Shown here piece after piece: positions 39,001-50,300 of a stretch of DNA of 64,000 bases. The first letter of the stretch is position 1. Each line of letters begins with the position of its first letter. The notes below the pieces were generated by a model. It was not told the origin of the DNA and did no database searches. It saw only the letters and a program-made list of their open reading frames with translations. The stretch covers positions 16,733,248 through 16,797,247 of the forward strand of contig OY540811.1 in NCBI GenBank assembly GCA_961205875.1, given 5' to 3'. The position numbers and the translations under genes were made by a program. Source of the stretch: Sialis fuliginosa. Its lineage: Eukaryota; Arthropoda; Insecta; Megaloptera; Sialidae.

Positions 39001-41400
39001 TCACTAATGCTTACATTTATGTATATTCACATTATTAAACTTACATAACAGATATAACAGAAACTGTTATGTTATAGAGAACCACTCTATCTATCAATTT
39101 TGGTGGGTTACCCATTCTAAAAAAATTCTTTTTTTTTCAAAATCTAATATGATTTGACTATTTAGTTTTTAGTTTTTGTAATTAATATTGTAATTAAAAC
39201 ACAATAAATTACACGCACTGTAGTTGATCGTGTGAAATTACACTAAAATTATTTATATTTATATTCCACAAAATTTATACTATTTTAGTAAATATTAATA
39301 AAAAAAAAATCACCCTCGAATGTTTTTGATAAAATTTAAAATAATATTTTGCAAGTATATTACGTCCGATTCGATAAAAAAATCGGGTATTTTATATTTA
39401 TCTGGTAATTAGGATCAAAATGCACGTAAAATATTGAATTGCTGACAATGAGTACAAAAAACTCATATCCGGTAACTATCGGCAATGTTGTACAAAAGCC
39501 TGTATTGTACATATATTAACGATAAATAGTGACCTACTTTAAATTTTCTAGTCCTATTGAAAATAGTGCATGTTGAAAATAAATTAAAACAAAATGTTTC
39601 CAATGTGAAACGGCTCTAAATCTATTACGCCACCTGATAATATTTACATGTGATTTAATCGTCTACCATCAACATTAAATGTTTGAAATCGGCACGACCT
39701 GCACACAATGTTATAACGTGTGTATGTGTTAGCAAGCACAGTAAAATGTGAAAGGATTATTAAATGTTTGTATTTTTATAGAGATTCACCAGCACAATTA
39801 TTTTTAATGATTTGTTTAGATAGGTTTATTTTCTCGTACTATACCTATCGTTTTAATGATTACTGTTTTTTCTTTTTATACTTACAATTAGATAATGAAG
39901 GTAAAATGTTATTTTCAAAAGTTTAAAATATTTAATTTTCTATTTAATATAAATTGATTTGGTCTGAATTTAACCTCTCTTATAGATATGAAAATATTTT
40001 AATACATATGAAATATGAATCAAAGAAGTACTTTTAATAAAATACAGTTTTTAAAGTAAAATACATACATAAAAATATTGAACATCGATGATATTTTATA
40101 TGTAATTTAATTTTGTAGACAAAATGTTTTTACGGAACAGGCGCATCGTAGTTGAAATTTTCTTGTACATTAAAATTTGTAGATTTCTTAGATATGACTG
40201 TGACCGTTTTTAAACTAAAATATTTAACTCCAAAAAGCAAATTATCAGCTTAAAAGATTGGAAAGCATCATTGTTTATTTTCTGAAAAGTAGGAGAATAA
40301 AAACATGTACAAAAATGTATTGGTTTTGATTTTTAAGTAAAAACAGAGGGTTTCTAACTAATCTTAAGGGGTTACATCTAATCGTCACTTCGTAAAATGA
40401 CTTTTTTAGAATTTTTTTTTAATAATAAAAAAAGCAATAAAATGAAATTTTGTGGGTTTATTGTAATTGTACATGTCTCAAAACATACAAAAATTGTTTT
40501 TAATGAAATATAAAACAAATGGTGACTTTAACGTTGCTACACTGAATGTATCTTTTTATTATGTGCTCCACTGCGGAAAACAAAACTTCCAGAACAAAAG
40601 AAATTTTTTCTCGTTATTAACATTAGTTTTTTCATTACACACGATTATTAAAATGTATCGATTTTTGCAAATTTTGTATCACTGAACAAAAAATCGCGTT
40701 TTTGACAAAAAAAACGACCTTAAATTGTTTATAAAAATCGTAATTATTCACCAATCGTAAAAATCGTGTGTACTTCGATGTAAAATCTATCTAAGAAATA
40801 ACAGTTAAAATTTCAAGTGGATCGGGTGGAAAATGGACATGATACGTTTTCCGCAGTTTTTAAAAATCGAATTACGGTGCTCCTTTACTATAATATATTC
40901 AATATTACTCATTTTTCACCACTTTCATCATCTAGATTGTTTCGTTTGTCAGAGACAATTTGGAAAGTGAGTTCTAAAAATAAAAAATACAATTTTTTGC
41001 TTATAATTCTATTTGAATATCATTTTTAAGATGTTTATACATCATTTAAGCCAATAAAAAAAATTGTCAAAAATTAATTAATACATTAGATGTAACCTCT
41101 TGTGTATATTTGACCAAAACTATGTATTATATTATGTATAGTCAGTAAGACTCAACATTCTGCATAGAAATTTAAAACAACACTTCTTCTGTTTCAGATT
41201 TCTACGTGGAATGGCAGAACGAGTGGATCCAAGTATTCCGTCCAGATGTCGAATGTATTAACGGAATCATCCACGTGATAGATAAACCTTTCCTTACCGA
41301 CAGCGATGTGCAAGTGACCGGCACCGCCGCCAACTTGTTCCCGTTTTCTATTCTCTCACAACTCACCTTTATCACGGTACTCAAATGGTTGATGCTTTAA
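15015..41400 (+). CDS. Fas1: Fasciclin 1 (GPI-anchored FAS1-domain cell adhesion protein), 5'-partial
   Basis: Fasciclin 1 is a GPI-linked homophilic adhesion molecule on axons and other insect cells, built of four FAS1 domains. Constitutive exons by splice sites and phase: 15015-15196, 15947-16083, 17296-17392, 18279-18456, 19502-19662, 30337-30582, 32993-33204, 34379-34541, 35485-35632, 41198-41400. Joined they read 574 residues without a stop. Visible FAS1 hallmarks are VLHVIDEVL closing domain 1; FFIPVEEGFK and NGVVHLIHRPL in domain 2; LTLFAPSNAAW, LNLHLVV and NGIVHIIDRVLGVP in domain 3; YFVPRDKAW, LERHLMVSD and NGIIHVIDKP in domain 4. The C-terminus is a small-residue patch followed by a hydrophobic tail, as expected for a GPI signal. 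The first exon starts in phase 1, so the signal peptide and first half of domain 1 are encoded upstream; I found no such exon in positions 1-15014. The coding exons are clearly richer in G+C than the introns, which reach 10.7 kb. Confidence 0.95.
16110..16351. mobile_element. MITE with TAA target duplication
   Basis: The left end reads CAAGGGGACTACCA and the right end, reversed, CAAGGGGACCACCA. TAA flanks both ends (16107-16109, 16352-16354), a 3-bp duplication as in PIF/Harbinger elements. It sits in a Fas1 intron just after exon 15947-16083 and has no coding capacity. Confidence 0.75.
19040..19320 (+). mobile_element. Retroposon-tail-like dispersed repeat, copy 1
   Basis: Shares TATGGTATCG, TTGTTCAATATT, CAGCGTATTGCAAAATAGC, TTATGTTACCTAA and GTGGTTCTCGAGTGATAAGCGCA.TAACGGACAGACAGACA in order with 33860-34135. 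The ending (gttctcgagtgataagcgc...cggacagacagac) resembles 3' ends of RTE-type LINEs and derived SINEs common in insects; the class is inferred. Confidence 0.65.
20383..20734. mobile_element. MITE with about 27-bp imperfect terminal inverted repeats
   Basis: The left end reads TAAAGGAACATCAATTAATTACGTAAAG; the right end, reversed, reads TAAGGAAGCATCCATTAATTACGTAAGG. The interior is C-rich (GACCCCCCCCTCCCC) and non-coding. A target duplication could not be fixed. Confidence 0.7.
21818..21826 (+). CDS. Fas1: Fas1 candidate 9-nt micro-exon (Ser-Phe-Lys)
   Basis: Nine bases, TCATTCAAG, lie between a pyrimidine-rich acceptor (TTTCTGTCTGTCTGGTGATGCAG) and a donor GTAAAG. The upstream constitutive exon ends in phase 0 with Phe-Leu-Gln and the next begins in phase 0, so this micro-exon inserts Ser-Phe-Lys in frame between FAS1 domains 2 and 3. 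From memory, the Drosophila protein also reads FLQSFK at this point, which supports the call. Alternative micro-exons have been described for insect fasciclin I. Whether it is constitutive or alternative here cannot be told from DNA. Confidence 0.75.
23120..23705 (+). repeat. Dispersed repeat, copy 2
   Basis: The right part (about 23560-23705) repeats the blocks of positions 1-122: AATCCGAACCCGAATCTAAACC, ATAACGGTTTTTGAA, AAAATTTATATTTGAACCCGAACC and TTCGGTTCAAGTCCCTGAT. The left part (23126-23180: ACCTGAACCTGAATCCGAACC) carries the same GAACC-rich sequence, suggesting a longer element with similar ends. Confidence 0.6.
25223..25777 (+). mobile_element. Non-autonomous inverted-repeat element, copy 1
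   Basis: Ends read TACTGGCACCAGT and, reversed, TATAATGGCACCAGT. The interior (AATTACCAAAGTCCGCAAATATAG, TATAGCCTTTTA, CCAGTAATGGATAAAGTAAAACC, AATAATTAGTTTAAATGTCCACCA) recurs in the opposite orientation at 31513-32047. No transposase frame. Confidence 0.75.
27712..27729 (+). repeat. Poly-C tract
   Basis: An 18-base C run in AT-rich intron sequence. Similar runs occur at 8205-8214, 14546-14560 and 34634-34645. They are likely to vary in length between alleles and to be error-prone in assembly. Confidence 0.9.
28997..29002 (+). CDS. Fas1: Fas1 candidate 6-nt micro-exon (Lys-Glu)
   Basis: Six bases, AAAGAA, follow the acceptor TATGTTTTACAG and precede GTAATA. It sits in the same 10.7-kb intron as the 9-nt micro-exon and also keeps phase 0, giving an optional Lys-Glu just before Asp-Arg-Glu-Asp of the next exon. 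The donor is weaker than consensus (GTAATA rather than GTAAGT), so a chance match is possible. Confidence 0.4.
29520..29830 (+). mobile_element. Diverged GGTCAC/GTCCCG repeat
   Basis: Contains CGTCCCGTATTTGTGGGACAATT, TTGTCGGGACG and, at the far end, ATATGGTCACCC, which resemble the inverted-repeat element at 34595-34958. Probably an older member of the same family. Confidence 0.4.
31037..31042 (+). CDS. Fas1: Fas1 candidate 6-nt micro-exon (Glu-Leu)
   Basis: Six bases, GAGCTG, are bracketed by acceptor ACTTTTTCAAATTATAG and a perfect consensus donor GTAAGTAT. The flanking exons end (30582) and begin (32993) in phase 0, so Glu-Leu would be inserted in frame inside FAS1 domain 3, after Lys-Ile-Thr. 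The strong donor makes this more convincing than the Lys-Glu candidate. I have no family evidence for it. Confidence 0.5.
31513..32047 (-). mobile_element. Non-autonomous inverted-repeat element, copy 2 (inverted)
   Basis: Reverse-complement counterpart of 25223-25777; shared blocks include TGGACATTTAAACTAATTATTAGT, CCATTACTGGTTTTACTTTTTC, TAAAAGGCTATAATT and CTATATTTCCGGGCTTTGGTAATTA. Ends are TACTGACACCA and ACTGGTACCAGT. It lies between Fas1 exons 30337-30582 and 32993-33204. Confidence 0.7.
33860..34135 (+). mobile_element. Retroposon-tail-like dispersed repeat, copy 2
   Basis: Second copy of the 19040-19320 repeat, ending GTGGTTCTCGAGTGATAAGCGCACTAACGGACAGACAGACA. Same orientation as the gene, within a Fas1 intron. 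Confidence 0.65.
34595..34958. mobile_element. Small DNA transposon with AGTGACCAGA inverted repeats
   Basis: The left end reads AAGTGACCAGA and the right end TCTGGTCACTT, with inner GTCCCG/CGGGAC-rich subterminal repeats (ATGCGGGACA at the left; CGGGACTGTCCCGCACAATCC at the right). ATAAAGTTAA occurs just before the left end and four bases after the right end, a possible target duplication. A poly-C tract lies at 34634-34645. Located in the intron after Fas1 exon 34379-34541. Confidence 0.6.
36723..36743 (+). CDS. Fas1: Fas1 candidate 21-nt cassette exon (adds N-glycosylation sequon)
   Basis: A 21-base segment follows TTGATTTAACAG and precedes a consensus donor GTGAGT. The upstream exon ends in phase 1 and the terminal exon starts in the matching phase; 21 nt preserves it. 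Inclusion would add seven residues, reading Thr-Ala-Glu-Asn-Asn-Arg-Thr, within FAS1 domain 4 just before the FYVEWQ segment. The Asn-Arg-Thr is a potential N-glycosylation site. The polypyrimidine tract is only moderate. Confidence 0.55.
39892..39900 (+). CDS. Fas1: Fas1 candidate 9-nt micro-exon in the last intron
   Basis: Nine bases, ATAATGAAG, follow an unusually strong pyrimidine tract (TACTGTTTTTTCTTTTTATACTTACAATTAG, acceptor ending at 39891) and precede GTAAAA. Length and phase fit: alone it would add Asn-Asn-Glu and change the junction residue to Asp, and with the 21-nt cassette it would add Asp-Asn-Glu. It lies in the same 5.6-kb intron of domain 4 as the cassette, so four splice forms are possible there. 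Confidence 0.5.
40369..41102. mobile_element. Non-coding inverted-repeat element, about 730 bp
   Basis: Left end AAGGGGTTACATCTAATCG and right end, reversed, AAGAGGTTACATCTAAT: a 17-bp terminal inverted repeat with two mismatches at most. The two short open frames inside (40467-40685, 40817-41029) have no recognisable motif and are not called as genes. It ends about 100 bases before the last Fas1 exon. Confidence 0.65.
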
Positions 41401-44400
41401 TACTCAACTGACTAAATCAAATAATGTCATCTACACTCTAAGTGTCCTCCTCTAAAGAGAAAGTATGTGAACAATTTTATGAAAAAAATATAGTCAATTT
41501 GTTAGAGTACAACAAAACAAAAAAATAATGTTTATTTATTATCATTTTCAGTATAAAATTTGAATGCGTTGATTAAAATAAAAATTCAACAAGAATTTTC
41601 AATGTAATCAAATTGAAATAATGTGTTTTAAAATAACATAATCTCACAATTTAAGTAATTAATTACATTATTGTATTACAGTGCAATGCTTGTCACAAAA
41701 ATAGTTGCGCAGTTATTGATATTAATGGCTATTAAATACATTTCATATGAAGCATTAATTTTAATTTATATTGATGTATATTAATTTTGTTTCCATATGG
41801 AAATTATCATTATATATTTTCCAAAGTAATAAAAATAAAATGTAAAAGAGCGTGGTAAAAAAAATTTGCGTGTTTCAGTCGTATAGTTAGTTAAAAATGA
41901 CCGATTATTATTAATTAGTATATGTATATTGAATATAATTATATGTGTGTATGTATGCGAGAGTGTGAGAGAGAGAATGTGTTTGTATTTTTTAAGTTCA
42001 CAAAAAGAATTAATTAAACCTCTTTTTCTACATTATTGACAGTAAAACTAATTTTTGTAAATATAGTTTTTTTTTAATAAACATTTATGTATTATCTAGG
42101 TTTTGTTTCTTTGTAATTTGTTTCAGTTTCTATGATTTTTGGGAGGCTGTTTTTCCAACCATAATATATTAATATATATTTTTATTTATAAAAGAATGTT
42201 ATACGAATTATAAGAACAAATTGTTGGAAAAATATGCCTTGGGAATTAATATATTTTATATAAGTATACACAGATAAATATTTTCACTATTTATTATCAA
42301 TGTGTATATAAACTTTATTTGAATCTATTAGATCCCAAATAAATTGAAATAGTATTTATTATTTTTACAAAATTGTTCATAGATATTATAATAATATATT
42401 AAGTATTTATTTATTTGTAATTTCTTATGATATTATCTTTGAATAACTTGATGTATAATGAATATAATAAATAAATATATGAAATTCTAATATCATCTAT
42501 GATAAAAAATAAATTTAACGAATTTTATTTTGAAAAAATGTCCTAACAAATGTTTAGTAATATTTTATAAATTCAATTTAAGGACTTTATTTTTATCAAG
42601 ATTTCTTAATTTTCATATAACACTTAGTTCTATATAAAATCTACATCTATAATATTTATATGCAGTTTATATATTCTATTAATTTTAGGAGTTATAAAAA
42701 TATTTAAATCAGAGTATGAAGCATTTTCAATTTAATAAAAATATATAATAAATAAACAAATATTTAAAAATATGTTACATTAATTATACAAATATTTTTG
42801 TAAAATATTTGCCTTCATATAACTGTTGATAAGCTGTTAAATGTGTAAAAAAGCGTATTTATTTTTTTGTATAAATAAAGTAAATATGCAATTTTCAAAT
42901 ATTGTTATAATAATATATAACACAGAAAAACTAAAGAACAGTATTTTTCAAACTATATCTTGGCATTTTCTGTTAATCATATTTTATTTAAATATTGCAT
43001 CCAACCTAATAATATCATAAACAAGTACAAAATCAATCATTTATACATTTTATATTTTCAAGACAAAATTATTTAAAATATCATACATGTTTCATATATT
43101 GCTTATAACAATCATTAAAAAATATTTTACCTCACTATGCATATTATATTTAAAGTCACAAATGCTTAAGAAAATGAATATTACTGTTATTAAATCACTA
43201 TTAAAACTTACCAAAATATTTTGTATATAATAATCTATAAAATAAGCATATGTTCTTATATAATTCAACTTGCTAGTAAAAATGTTGAAATTGATGTTAT
43301 ATAATATTTAAAATTGAACCATTTCTTATTCATTTTAATTGGAAAATATACCTACAGAAAACAATAAAATTAAAAATATGTATTTTTTTTGGAGGATTGA
43401 TTCGAGTGTTAAGGGGAAAGCGCTCAAATTAGATTGTGTATTTTAAATACTCTTCTCAATGTTAAATCTTAAATGTATTCAATTCAGGAGTTTTGATGTA
43501 GCCCCCTCAATTTAGTCTTAAATATTATATAGTCAAAATAAATTTATTAAAATGTATGTATTGTATGTTGTCTTGTGTAACACTTCGAAGCTTTACTATA
43601 TAATTATATTAGAATCAAATATTTCATGTAAATACCTTTTTATTGAATATACTATGTATATTTCATATCTTTTTATTTAACTTTAAATTATTTAAGAGAG
43701 CACACAAAAATGCTTCACATTCTGATACAAAAAAAACGTTTTTAATTATTAAAAAAATATTGTGAAGAACAAAAAGAAGACAATGGAATTATTTATAACA
43801 GTAGCATGTTTCATTTATTAACAATGGACTAAAAATTGGTATGCTCATTTTGAAATTATATTTTACCCTTTTATTGATAGACCCTTGCTAATAAGATATC
43901 AAATTGTTATTATCTTAATAACATATTTTTAATTTAGTATACTTTAAAAATTTTTGAAGGAATATTATATTTTATATCAAAAACTGCATCACCAGTAATA
44001 TATATTTACATTTATATAAATTCTGACATTCCAATGAAAATGCTATAGTGTTATAAAATGAAAGTGAAGTGATCCCAAACAAAATGGCGGTTTAATTGAT
44101 ACAACTATTGATATCTTATCACGTAGAATGCTACAAATAAAAGTGTTATAGAAAAAAATTATAGGCCAAATGCTACATATTTTAGATTTATATGACTAGC
44201 ATAATTTTTGCTATTCTAAATTTATTCCTAGTAAAATTATAATAATATCAAAAAGTATGAATATTTAATAAGATCATTAGATTATATGTGTATATAAAAT
44301 TATTTGATTGATTTAAGTAGCAATGTAAAAAAATAATTAACTGTCGATTTGACTGCCATTTTTGTATACGTATATTTAAAATGTTTTGATTTTTTATAAA

Positions 44401-45753
44401 TTAATGCGGGGGCATTACAAATAGATATTTATCTAATTGCTAAACTGAACCAAATATGGACAGTGTTTATGTTGCTTTTTGAACGATTTCCATGATTAAA
44501 CAGAAAGACTGGACTGAGGTGATATAAATTAAAATAAAATCCATCAAAAGTAAATTTCTGGAATGAAAAGCTCTCTAACCCATATGAAAAATTTAATCAC
44601 GATCGACAAAAAAAGTACCTATTCGGCATTTATAGTCAGCTGCGATTCAGTTAACTTATACAATAATAATATTGAAAGCCGAACATATACGATTTTTGAC
44701 GTAACCAAAATTTTTATCGAAACGTTATCTCAGTTTGGTCATTCCTTTTAGTAATGGAACAGATGTATTGCTAAGCTTTTCCAAATAAAAGTACATTTGT
44801 AGTATGTGAAATGTTGGATAGGATTCTACCTATAATTATTATACTGCACTGCCGAATTATTTTGTTTACAATAAATATTGTAAAAATAATAATAATAATG
44901 ATTGTTATTTTAATAAAAGCTGAGTTAAACCATTGTAAACAGGATTGCAACTGTTGCTGATTTTTGGGGAATTATTTTATTAAAAATCAGTTTGATTTTT
45001 CCCTATATCAGTACAGTTTAATAACAATATGGTACATAAAAATATCAAACCTTTCCGAAATATTTCGCCTCTTTTAATTTTACATTATCAGTCAAAATAA
45101 TACTTGCATTCCATTTTACAATACGTACATAATTATATTTTATTAAATGTTTCTGAAATCAAAATATGTAGCAACTTACAGAAAAAATAAAATATAATTT
45201 TATTAACCATTTCTTATATTTGTTAACTGAAATATGTATTTGCTAACAGAGGCGAAAAAATTATTGTTTTCTCTGGCCATAGGTGTACAAAAAATACTTA
45301 AATAACTGTGTTTACATTTTGAAAACTAAATCATTTATAGAATAATGATTATTCGTCTATAAAGCTAAGATTAATGTAAAATAGAATAAATAGTAATTAA
45401 AGATAAAAATATAGATGTTCCGCCATTAAAAAATCAACGTATGTTTCCGCGTATTAAGAAAATAATTGTTTTGTTTTAAACAAAATGTCAAAATATATTG
45501 TACACTTTTTGGTTGCAAAATATTTAATATAAATAAAGCATACAGTGCTCCTTAAACGATTGTGTTTTATTTTCCTTCCATAATATTAATAATCGAAATA
45601 CTTTATTAATGAATCTAACGACTCATATGATTAATGTAGTCATTGTATACCTCATTGGTGGATTTCTAGTGGAATGACCCTAACAAACTATTTAGGGCCG
45701 AGTGTAAAGTTTGAAAATATAAACTTTGACCGATTCACCGATATAATTCAAAT
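41401..45753 (+). other. Fas1 3' region, AT-rich
   Basis: No gene recognised. Several AATAAA hexamers occur, so a long Fas1 3' untranslated region could lie here, but I cannot choose the poly(A) site. Positions 43380-43520 (GTGTTAAGGGGAAAGCGCTC, TGTAGCCCCCTC) stand out slightly in composition. Confidence 0.4.
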
Positions 45754-46922
45754 TAAGGGTGTACCGGAATTCCGGTCCGGCCGGAATTCGCGATTTTATT
45801 CCAGTTCAACGCATTTTATTCATTATTGAATAAAAATCACAATTGCCATGGAAAACTAAAATATTTTTGTTAGTCGAGGCGTCAGCCAAAACTACAACAA
45901 TCACTCAAGTGCAATATTAAAAAGTCAAGTAAGCTTTGGAAAAAAGAATACTTGATGTTTACAATTTTTATATTTATTAAAATTCGTTGATTATTTTGTT
46001 AATGTATAACAGCAATGCTGACTTTAGGGAGGGAGGCTGGGCGACTGCTCGGAGTGCCAGTTCAGAAGGGGCGGCGGACGGCCACATGGAGAAAAACTAT
46101 TTTTTTTAGGAAAAAAATTAAGAACAAAAAAAAGTAGATATAACTCAATGGGTCCACTGGTCGGACTGGTCCCATATATCCCTGGTCTAAATAATCATTG
46201 GTTGATACTGGAAATCGGTAACACGTATAATATTAAACCGAGTGTCAAATTTAATTTGAAACTAAATTTTTGAGAGTCTGTAGCTCCCTCGCGAAGAGTT
46301 TCCGGATACATGTTTATATGAATTTTTTTCTTAATAAACTGTTCAAGTTTGTTTCACCTGATATGATTCTCTTTTTATATCAATGATTTTTAAAATTTCC
46401 AATTGTTATGGTGTAAAAATAAGACTTGTTCTAAATTTTTTTATAATACTGTAGCCATAAATATGTTTTCTTCAAAAACTGTCTGAACTTAGCTAATAGT
46501 ATTAAGTTAATGCAGTATTGTTCATGATACATGCACTATAATAGTAATGTATTGGTGCTTTTATTTCGAGTAGTAGGCATTCTTTTATCTGTAAAAATGT
46601 ATACAATCTTGTCTATTGTGATTATTTCTAGATGCTGTTTGTGATTTATCACATTAATAACACTAGAAATTTAATTATATTCGATCAAGAAGAACGTATG
46701 ATGATGATACAATATTTGTAAAAAATAATATTTTTTATAATATACCTACCTAATGTAGAACTCTACGCCATATAAAATATTAATTTAAGATAATAATTGT
46801 TTTAATTATTATTATTAATTTAAATAAAATTTTTAAAAAAAATCGGTTCCGGATTTTTTTTGTGAATTCCGGCGATTTCGGTTTCGGCCGGAATTGAAAA
46901 TTCCAGTTCCGGTACACTCCTA
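45754..46922. mobile_element. Complete non-autonomous hAT-type element with 8-bp target duplication
   Basis: The left end is TAAGGGTGTACCGGAA and the right end, reversed, TAGGAGTGTACCGGAA; both continue into GGCCGGAATT-rich subterminal sequence. ATTCAAAT flanks the element exactly on both sides (45746-45753 and 46923-46930). An 8-bp duplication with A/GGG.GTGTACC ends is characteristic of hAT. No transposase frame is visible over its 1169 bp. Interior sequence recurs at 13155-13320. Confidence 0.85.
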
Positions 46923-46930
46923 ATTCAAAT

Positions 46931-47378
46931 ACAAAAGGTTTCATTAAAATCGGTTCTTAGAGGCCCGATTTATAGGTATATTGCAATATAATTATATTTA
47001 AAATTTGAAAGAAGGGGAGATCTGGCATTAATAGATACACTATAATTAAACGAATAATGTCAGACAATGGGTAGATTTTCGATTTTTCTCATAAACAGTA
47101 TATTTTTACTTTTTTATTCATAAAGGTATCATATAAGTACAATAAACTATAATAGGTACTTAATCATTAAAAATATCGAACTCAAGAATTTAACGAAATT
47201 ACACATTTTGAAGGTCCATAACCATACGTTATTATATCTCATTGACATCGATGTGTCTATTTGTCTGTCTATTTGTGAACGATCTACAGCCAAAATAGTG
47301 AATCTTTTACAAATATGAAATTATAAAAATTTATTTTAAAAAGTATACAATAACAAAATTATAAATACAATACAAATT
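46931..47378. other. Short intergenic stretch after the CFAP92-like gene
   Basis: AT-rich, no gene seen. Would contain the 3' untranslated region of the minus-strand CFAP92-like gene. Confidence 0.4.
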
Positions 47379-50300
47379 TTACAACTCTAAAGAAATATAT
47401 GTTCTATCAACTACATCAGATTCATTTTCTTTACGCAACATTTGCATTTCGTATTCTGAAGGAATAAGGTCGTATTTTACAATTTGTGAAATTGCTGTGC
47501 TTTTTCGTATTAAATCCAATTTCAGCATCACCTTAAATATAAATATAGATATAAAAAATCAAACATCGATATTATAATTTTACGAATAACAAACAAATTT
47601 GAAAATTTAAAGTTACAGACCCACCGATAGTAGAAAGAGAAACCTATCAAACTGATGATATATATATATTTATATGAACTTTTTTCTTAAAATATTTTTC
47701 TCGATCAACTTCTCAAATTTGTTCCACCTGATATGACTCATCATGTATATACATTATTGTTTTTAACAATAATGATAGATAAAAAATGAAAATTATATAA
47801 AATTGCAAAATAAAATTACCCCCCACCCGGGTGTGCCGCTGGTCCCATGAGCGGATCTGCAACTTAAAATTACCTTTTGGCTGATAGAATACCCTTCTCT
47901 ATAAAGATACGTATCCTTACTAAACAAAATCTTATCTAAAGTTTCCTTCAATTTAACTGTATAAATATCATTCATATCTTCAAACTGATTCTGGTAATAC
48001 CGATATTGATAGATCAAATCCGAATTAAAAAACACCTTCTTAATATGTTCTTGTTCATTCATTATCTGGTTCCAAATAGCTTGAATTGGCCCATAAACCA
48101 GACCCTCCAAAAAGATAATACTCTCTTCACCAATATCCACCGCAAACCCAGTTAAGTTAATCCAGTTTTCTTTTTCCGAAAGAATGGAAGTCGACGTAGA
48201 AGTTTTCGAATCTGATTTTCGATCTTCGCTATATTTCTCCCCGTTATAAGTCATAATAGACTTCAAAACACTCAATGAAAGTTGTGGATCAGCTATCAAA
48301 ACTAATATATTATAAACTGTATTCGTGTTCAAAATTTTTATCAATCCCATAATTGGATTAAAGGCTAATTTTGCTTTGATCAAAACAGCAGTTCCGTGTT
48401 CTAACAAGTTATTTGCTTTCAGAGCACGCTTAATTCTAAACTGTTTCATTTTATTATTCAAGTAATCAGTCTTCTTCGATTCTAGTAAAGATATATTTAA
48501 TCTGTCATTGTAAAAAGGGACGTAACAACTGTGTAGAGATTCCATAGGGCCCCTACATTTTAACAAGTTGTAAAAATTAAATATTGCAACTGCTAGAAGC
48601 ACGTCATCAGATTTTGCATCAGCTAAAATAGTACAGACAGTTTTGAAATCCATTTTCTTTGATATGTTAAAGTCTGTTACATTTGTTCCAAAAACAGCAG
48701 CTGGAACCTTTTTTCGAAAACCACGTACCTATAATAAATATAATGTAAACGATAACATTTTTTTTAAATATTGATTATAGGTACCTCAACAATAAATTGT
48801 TTTGATTGAAGAAATTCGAATAAGTCTAGTTTTGAAATATCTTTTGTAAAAAATGTTCTTGTATCATTTACAGCAATATCTCTTTGTAACTTAAATGGCT
48901 TTTGAGAAATCGTTTTATTGTTCCATATATTGTAACTTGTATATATTTCTTCTATACTGTAGATAGATATAGGTACATTGTTATAATTTTGCCCATTTTA
49001 AATAAACTTTTTCTTACCCTTGTTGTTTCAATATATCATACGGCAAATTCATCACAGAATGAATTGTTATTGATAAAGGATTTAAATCTTTACTTTGTTC
49101 AAAAGTCATCAGTTCTTCTACTGCTATTAATATTTTAATGTACGTAAAGGTTTTACTCTTTTCAGCAGAAATTTCAAACGAATCTATTATTTCAAAAATT
49201 ATATAATGAAAAATATTTTACTGGGTTACTGTTTATATGGAAGTTAAAATGAATAGTTATCTATTTTACAGAAATTTCACGTATCGTACATTACAAAGAC
49301 TTTATTATTACCTTCTTAGATAAATTTAAGTAACTGTCCAATACCTCCTATCTAAATACGTCCTTGATTTACCAGGCCTTACCTGCAAAAAATAATTCTC
49401 CCAAAATTGGTATAGTACACGTTTCATCTTCTCTTTTTGTTTTAATTTTTTTTTTCTGGGTTTTTTTCACATCAACAATTGTTTCCAATGAAGGTGTTTC
49501 TTCAAATAAATCTTCTTTCGCGTTTTTGATTGTTTGATTCATTAAAAGTTGATGATAATATTCTTCAAAAAAAAAAAAAAAATTTAATAATGATATTATA
49601 AATAGTAGGTAAAAAAAATATTAAACTAATTAAAATATTGATACCTATCTGATTTTGTAAACAATAGTTATTTTAGTTTACCTCTAACTGTTTGGTAACT
49701 ATTAATTTGATCAATCAAAATCCTTAACTAAAGTGGATATTTCAAGTTATTGTTGATGACATTATTTTTTTATTACCTGCATGATTAACATTTTCTTCAG
49801 TTTCCAAATTTAATGATTCCTCGTCATCGGTAATATTTATAATTGTTTCAAACGGCATTAATCTATCGAAATTTTTTGTTCTGAATCTCTCATCTTTCAT
49901 ATATATTTTTGTACTATCTTTTCCACCCCTAAATATTTATTCAACAATTAAAATATTAATGATTTCAAATTTTCGTATTTACTTTTTTATCGCTCCGTTT
50001 TTATCAAAAATAAAATCAAAAGTTACATATTTTTCGTGAAGAATTAGTAATTCTTCAGTAGTAACTGTAAATTCTTGGTTCAAAGTAAATGCTACCCATT
50101 TCTTATTTGTGGCTGTTATTGATTGTTGAACAGTAACTCCATCTGGTGTGAAAACCTTCAAATTAATTCAAATTTGAAAAAACGCTATTTTAATCTATGT
50201 AGGTACGTAGTTCAAAAATATTTTTCATGTATTTTCTGTGCATGTATTTACCTTAACAGCAAACTCGTAAACTACTACATCAGCAGAAAACTTTACTTTT

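Larger units (their letters stand above)
35633..41197 (+). other. 5.6-kb last Fas1 intron
   Basis: AT-rich; contains the 21-nt and 9-nt candidate exons and a MITE at 40369-41102. Positions 36950-37800 are richer in G+C and contain GGGTTAGATTGACCCATC, TGGGTCAATT and GGTCAGATCGACC, motifs reminiscent of piggyBac-type element ends, but I could not define borders. Confidence 0.6.

Noticed and set aside
40467-41029. Two short plus-strand frames before the last Fas1 exon
   Set aside because: Both are inside the 730-bp inverted-repeat element and have no motif or splice context.
47793-47873. Readthrough C-terminus of the long CFAP92-like exon
   Set aside because: A donor (AAG/GTAATT) and the family-consistent last exon at 47379-47531 argue that the sequence after 47874 is intron.
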